Below, piece after piece: positions 20,107 to 22,930 of a DNA stretch of 22,930 nucleotides. The notes under the pieces are model-generated. The model was not told where the DNA came from, did no database searches, and saw nothing but the letters and a program-made list of their open reading frames with translations. The position numbers and the translations under genes are program-made. Each line of letters opens with the position of its first letter. The first letter of the stretch is position 1. The stretch is from CAZWVM01 sp964637705 (GTDB taxonomy: Bacteria > UBA8481): the NCBI GenBank assembly GCA_964637705.1, contig CAZWVM010000035.1, positions 1 through 22,930 on the forward strand, read 5' to 3'.

Positions 20107-22930
20107 CTGACCACCGCGACTTTCCCCACCTTGGTCTGGCCGTTGGCTCGGATCCAGTAGACGTAGATGCCGGAGGCGACGTCGCGGCCGTTCTCGTTCT
20201 TGCCGTCCCACTTCGCGATGACGCTGGCGCCCTGAACCTCGAACTCGTTCCCGTCCTCGCGGTTGAGGATGCGGACGCGCTCGCCCGAGATGTTGTAGAG
20301 CTCGACCCGGTCCGTCGACGGCGGCATGAAGGCGAAGGTGATGCGCGCGGGCAGGGGATGTCCGGCGTCGATGTATTCCTTGGCGTTGAAGGGATTGGGG
20401 TAGACGACGAGACGGTCGAAGTTCGTGATGTCCCCGGCGCCCGCCAGGACGTTCCAGATCGAGAATTCGCTGGTGAGTACGACGACGCGGTCGCTGTCGG
20501 TCTGGACCCACTGCGTCCGCTCGGAGTTCGGGACCTCCCACCGCCCGGTCGCGGGATTGAGCTTGCGGATGACGAGCCTGCGCTCGTTGACGAAGTTCGG
20601 ACTGTAGACGGTCGTCGAGTCGGTGGTGAGGTAGGGGATCCGGAGCGAGACCTCGACGAAGTAGTCGGCGGGCGCTCGCGAGCCGTCGGACCGGCGGATC
20701 GTGATCTGGCGGACGGGCGAGTAGGTGTCGGGGTAGATCCCCGAGGAGATGAGCTGGAGCGTGGGGTCGAAGAAGGCGTGGCGGTTGGCCGCGTCGATGA
20801 GCGCGAGGTAGGAGGCACGCTCGGTGTCGGTATACTGCGCCAGCGCATAGATCTCGTTGTAGTCGAGGATCTCCACGTAGAAGAAGGTATCGGCGTAGCG
20901 GAGGTTCCCCTTCGTGACCTCGAGCTCGGTGACGCCCAGGGAATCGGTGTAGGTGACGGTGATGGAATCGGAGACGCCGCGGGAGACGCAGGTCGCGATG
21001 TTGGATCCGATCGACTCGCCGTCGACGGCCACGGAGAAGACGCGGCCGTAGTAGCGCGTGTGGGCCTGGAGCGCCGTCGATTCCACGACGAGCACGTTGT
21101 TCGCGACGCTGCGGATGCGGACCGAGGGAGCGCCGGAGCGGACCCTCGCGTAGTCGGAATCCAGGAAGAGCTCGAAGTGGTCGATGAGGTTGATGTTCTG
21201 GGCCGGGGCGACGAAGGAGGCGATGGCGCGGGTGTCCCAGGAGACGAGGGTGAGGCCGGCGGGCGGGAGAAGGGCCGGCGGGTAGGGCGTCGCGACCGAG
21301 AGCTTGCCCGTGGTGCCCGAGCTCCACGAGGTCATGTTCCACTCGTTGTTCTGCGAGTCGCCCGCGAGCTTGTTGATGACGTCGCGGGCGGGGTTGTTCT
21401 GGTCGTTGCCGGTCGAGAAGGCCTCGGTCCAGATCCTCGGCACGAAGCCCGACGGCCAGGTGTACGCGACGGAAGCCTCGATCCAGGAGGTCTCGCCGTT
21501 GGAGGAGCGCGAGACGACGGCGTTGCCCTGGCTCGACCAGGAGGATCCGTTCCAGTACATGAGCTCGGCGACGTCGGCGGGCGGTCCGGTCGACTGGTTG
21601 GAGGTCTTGATGACGAGGGCGTATTCAGGGCGTCGGGCCGGGAAGGCGACGTTCTTGGCGTAGGAACCGAGGGATGAGTGCTTGAAGTCGGGGGCGCCGT
21701 TCGAGTCGCCCGTCACGTCGATGAGGACGATGTAGCAGCCCCAGTTCGTGGCGAAGATATCGGCGGCGATCTCGAGCGCGAAGTAGAGGTTCTGCGCGTC
21801 GCGCGTGACCCACATCCGGGTCAGGTCGAGGTTCTTGAAGTCGGTGCCCTGGTCGCCGCGGGGATCGGTGGCGACGGGGACGCCGTAGCCGGAATCGACC
21901 GTGCCGTCGACCTCGGCCGCGGGGCGGTTCCAGCGGACCGTCCCGTAGCCGCCGGTCCAGGTGAACTGCATCGTCTCGCGCCCGTTCATGCCGTAGGCGT
22001 TCTTGACGCGGACGGTGTAGACGAAAACGGAGTCGGGCCGGGCGACGATCGCGGTGTCCCAGAAGTAGGTCGGGGAGTTCCAGGGGTTGTTGTCGTCGTC
22101 GGAGTAGACGGTGGAGCCCGTGACCGAGGCGGTGATGTTCTGGAAGTTGAGATTCGCGAGCGGCGTCGCGGGATTCGACTCGGCGCGCAGGACCTCGAAG
22201 CCGTAGAGGGGCGCGCCGGAGCGGAACCGCGTGGCGCCCTCGACGTGGGGGACGAAGCCGTCGCCGCCGAGGGAATACTCCCAGGCGAGCCGGGCCTTGG
22301 ACGTTCCGAGCTGGACGGCGGCGACGTTGTAGCTGTTGGTGCCCTCGAGGCTCCCGGAGGTCTCGTGGTCGGTGCCCGAGGAGATGAGCGTTGTCGGGCG
22401 CCAGGAGGAGAGGAAGGGGTTGGCGGTGGAGAAGGTGGTGTCGGCGCCCTGGGCTCCCCACACAGATCGGTCCCCGTAGGCGTTGTAGATCACGTAGCCG
22501 TTCCCGGCGCCCGCGGGAATGGTGACGGTGCGGCCCCGGTTGGAGTCCTGGTTGCGCGTGCCGTTCGGTTCCGTGGTGAGGAAAGCCGTGCTCGAATCGG
22601 CCTCGAATTCCGGGATGCGGTATTCGAAGTAGTATTGGTAGGAGGAACCGGGGTAGACCGTGGCCATGACGGCCCAACTGCCGTCTCCGAGGGGGGTGAG
22701 GATGAAGCCCGACCGGGTGTCGGTGGATCCTCCGTTGCCGTCGGCGACGATGATGGGGACGGTGGAATCGGGGCGGTTCGCGCCGGTGAAGACGATGGCC
22801 TTGGGGAAGTCGGAATAGGGCTGTTGGACGGGAACGGCGGAGCCGGGTATCGGGAGAGCGAGGAGGGACAGAAGGGAGAGGCAGAGGAGGACGGCGACGC
22901 GTCCGCTTCGGTTCTCCGTCTCTTTCCTCA
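20103..22930 (-). CDS. Large secreted multidomain protein with T9SS/FlgD-Ig-like C-terminal domain (lacks only the first start-codon base)
   Basis: The frame stays open to the window edge. There it begins TG-AGG-AAA-GAG, so the start codon (ATG or GTG) most likely has its first base at 22931; the protein would be 942 residues. Residues about 9-34 are a signal peptide (RVAVLLCLSLLSLLALPIPG, then SA). Residues about 40-150 look like a beta-sandwich, possibly carbohydrate-binding ('VYPGSSYQYYFEYRIPEF'). Residues about 338-545 resemble a DOMON/glucodextranase-C-like domain ('VDGTVDSGYG', 'MWVTRDAQNLYFALEI'). About 555-650 is fibronectin-III-like, and 655-830 a further beta-rich region. Residues 838-942 carry 'VVYPNPFN', 'VELYNISGERVRIL' and 'WDGKNENGRDVASGIYVYWI', a FlgD-Ig-like or type IX sorting domain. 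No catalytic domain is recognised; binding to glycans at the cell surface is a guess. An internal ATG at 22667 would remove the signal peptide and is rejected. Confidence 0.8.
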   Translation of the reverse strand, partial: RKETENRSGRVAVLLCLSLLSLLALPIPGSAVPVQQPYSDFPKAIVFTGANRPDSTVPIIVADGNGGSTDTRSGFILTPLGDGSWAVMATVYPGSSYQYYFEYRIPEFEADSSTAFLTTEPNGTRNQDSNRGRTVTIPAGAGNGYVIYNAYGDRSVWGAQGADTTFSTANPFLSSWRPTTLISSGTDHETSGSLEGTNSYNVAAVQLGTSKARLAWEYSLGGDGFVPHVEGATRFRSGAPLYGFEVLRAESNPATPLANLNFQNITASVTGSTVYSDDDNNPWNSPTYFWDTAIVARPDSVFVYTVRVKNAYGMNGRETMQFTWTGGYGTVRWNRPAAEVDGTVDSGYGVPVATDPRGDQGTDFKNLDLTRMWVTRDAQNLYFALEIAADIFATNWGCYIVLIDVTGDSNGAPDFKHSSLGSYAKNVAFPARRPEYALVIKTSNQSTGPPADVAELMYWNGSSWSSQGNAVVSRSSNGETSWIEASVAYTWPSGFVPRIWTEAFSTGNDQNNPARDVINKLAGDSQNNEWNMTSWSSGTTGKLSVATPYPPALLPPAGLTLVSWDTRAIASFVAPAQNINLIDHFELFLDSDYARVRSGAPSVRIRSVANNVLVVESTALQAHTRYYGRVFSVAVDGESIGSNIATCVSRGVSDSITVTYTDSLGVTELEVTKGNLRYADTFFYVEILDYNEIYALAQYTDTERASYLALIDAANRHAFFDPTLQLISSGIYPDTYSPVRQITIRRSDGSRAPADYFVEVSLRIPYLTTDSTTVYSPNFVNERRLVIRKLNPATGRWEVPNSERTQWVQTDSDRVVVLTSEFSIWNVLAGAGDITNFDRLVVYPNPFNAKEYIDAGHPLPARITFAFMPPSTDRVELYNISGERVRILNREDGNEFEVQGASVIAKWDGKNENGRDVASGIYVYWIRANGQTKVGKVAVVR

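Noticed and set aside
22665..22667. ATG 22667 as the start of the secreted protein
   Set aside because: The frame continues upstream with a clear signal peptide and beta-rich coding sequence to the window edge.
1..22930. tRNA, rRNA, CRISPR array or insertion sequence
   Set aside because: I saw no transposase, regularly spaced direct repeats with unique spacers, or RNA gene signature; gaps between genes are too short for most of these.

Overview
The window is GC-rich coding DNA with almost every third codon position G or C. It reads as a flagellated Gram-negative bacterium from a poorly sampled lineage. The evidence is a flagellar hook gene, a meso-diaminopimelate-type MurE, and a PorV-like outer-membrane barrel next to a secreted protein ending in a 'VYPNPFN' / FlgD-Ig-like C-terminal domain. 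That last combination is typical of type IX secretion lineages (Bacteroidota and FCB relatives) and of several uncultured phyla. I cannot name the phylum from sequence alone. TAG, TGA and possibly TAA are normal stops; TAG ends the hook gene, murF, mraY and the PorV-like gene.

Left part (1-4548, + strand): the 3' end of flgE, carrying an expanded repetitive middle region and an in-frame TAG at 171-173. A 7-bp tandem repeat and a hairpin follow. Next come a small NifU/IscU-like Fe-S scaffold protein and a four-domain signalling protein (Hpt-REC-GGDEF-REC).

Centre (about 4549-18488, + strand): an AT-richer promoter region with three GTGGAG boxes at exact 10-bp spacing, which match a MraZ operator. 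The division and cell wall (dcw) operon follows: mraZ, rsmH, ftsL, murE, murF, mraY, murD, ftsW, murG, murC, murB, ddl, ftsQ. Most junctions are 4-base ATGA/GTGA overlaps or very short gaps. Together these genes make UDP-MurNAc-pentapeptide (MurB, MurC, MurD, MurE, Ddl, MurF), lipid I (MraY) and lipid II (MurG), and supply divisome parts (FtsL, FtsW, FtsQ). The gene ftsI, normally between ftsL and murE, is absent, and a 16-codon reading frame overlaps both neighbours at that place. ftsA and ftsZ, which usually follow ftsQ, are also absent.

Right part (18489-22930, - strand): an AT-rich convergent spacer with a 13-bp inverted repeat. Beyond it lies a two-gene unit: a large multidomain secreted protein with a sorting-type C-terminus, then, overlapping by 4 bases, a PorV-like barrel protein with a proline-rich linker and an extra C-terminal domain.

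A recurring theme is short tandem repeats with 7-bp period at gene boundaries (flgE/nifU-like, mraY/murD, murG/murC, the convergent spacer, and the secreted-protein/PorV junction). At murD they carry the ribosome binding site, and at the PorV-like gene they encode part of the signal peptide.
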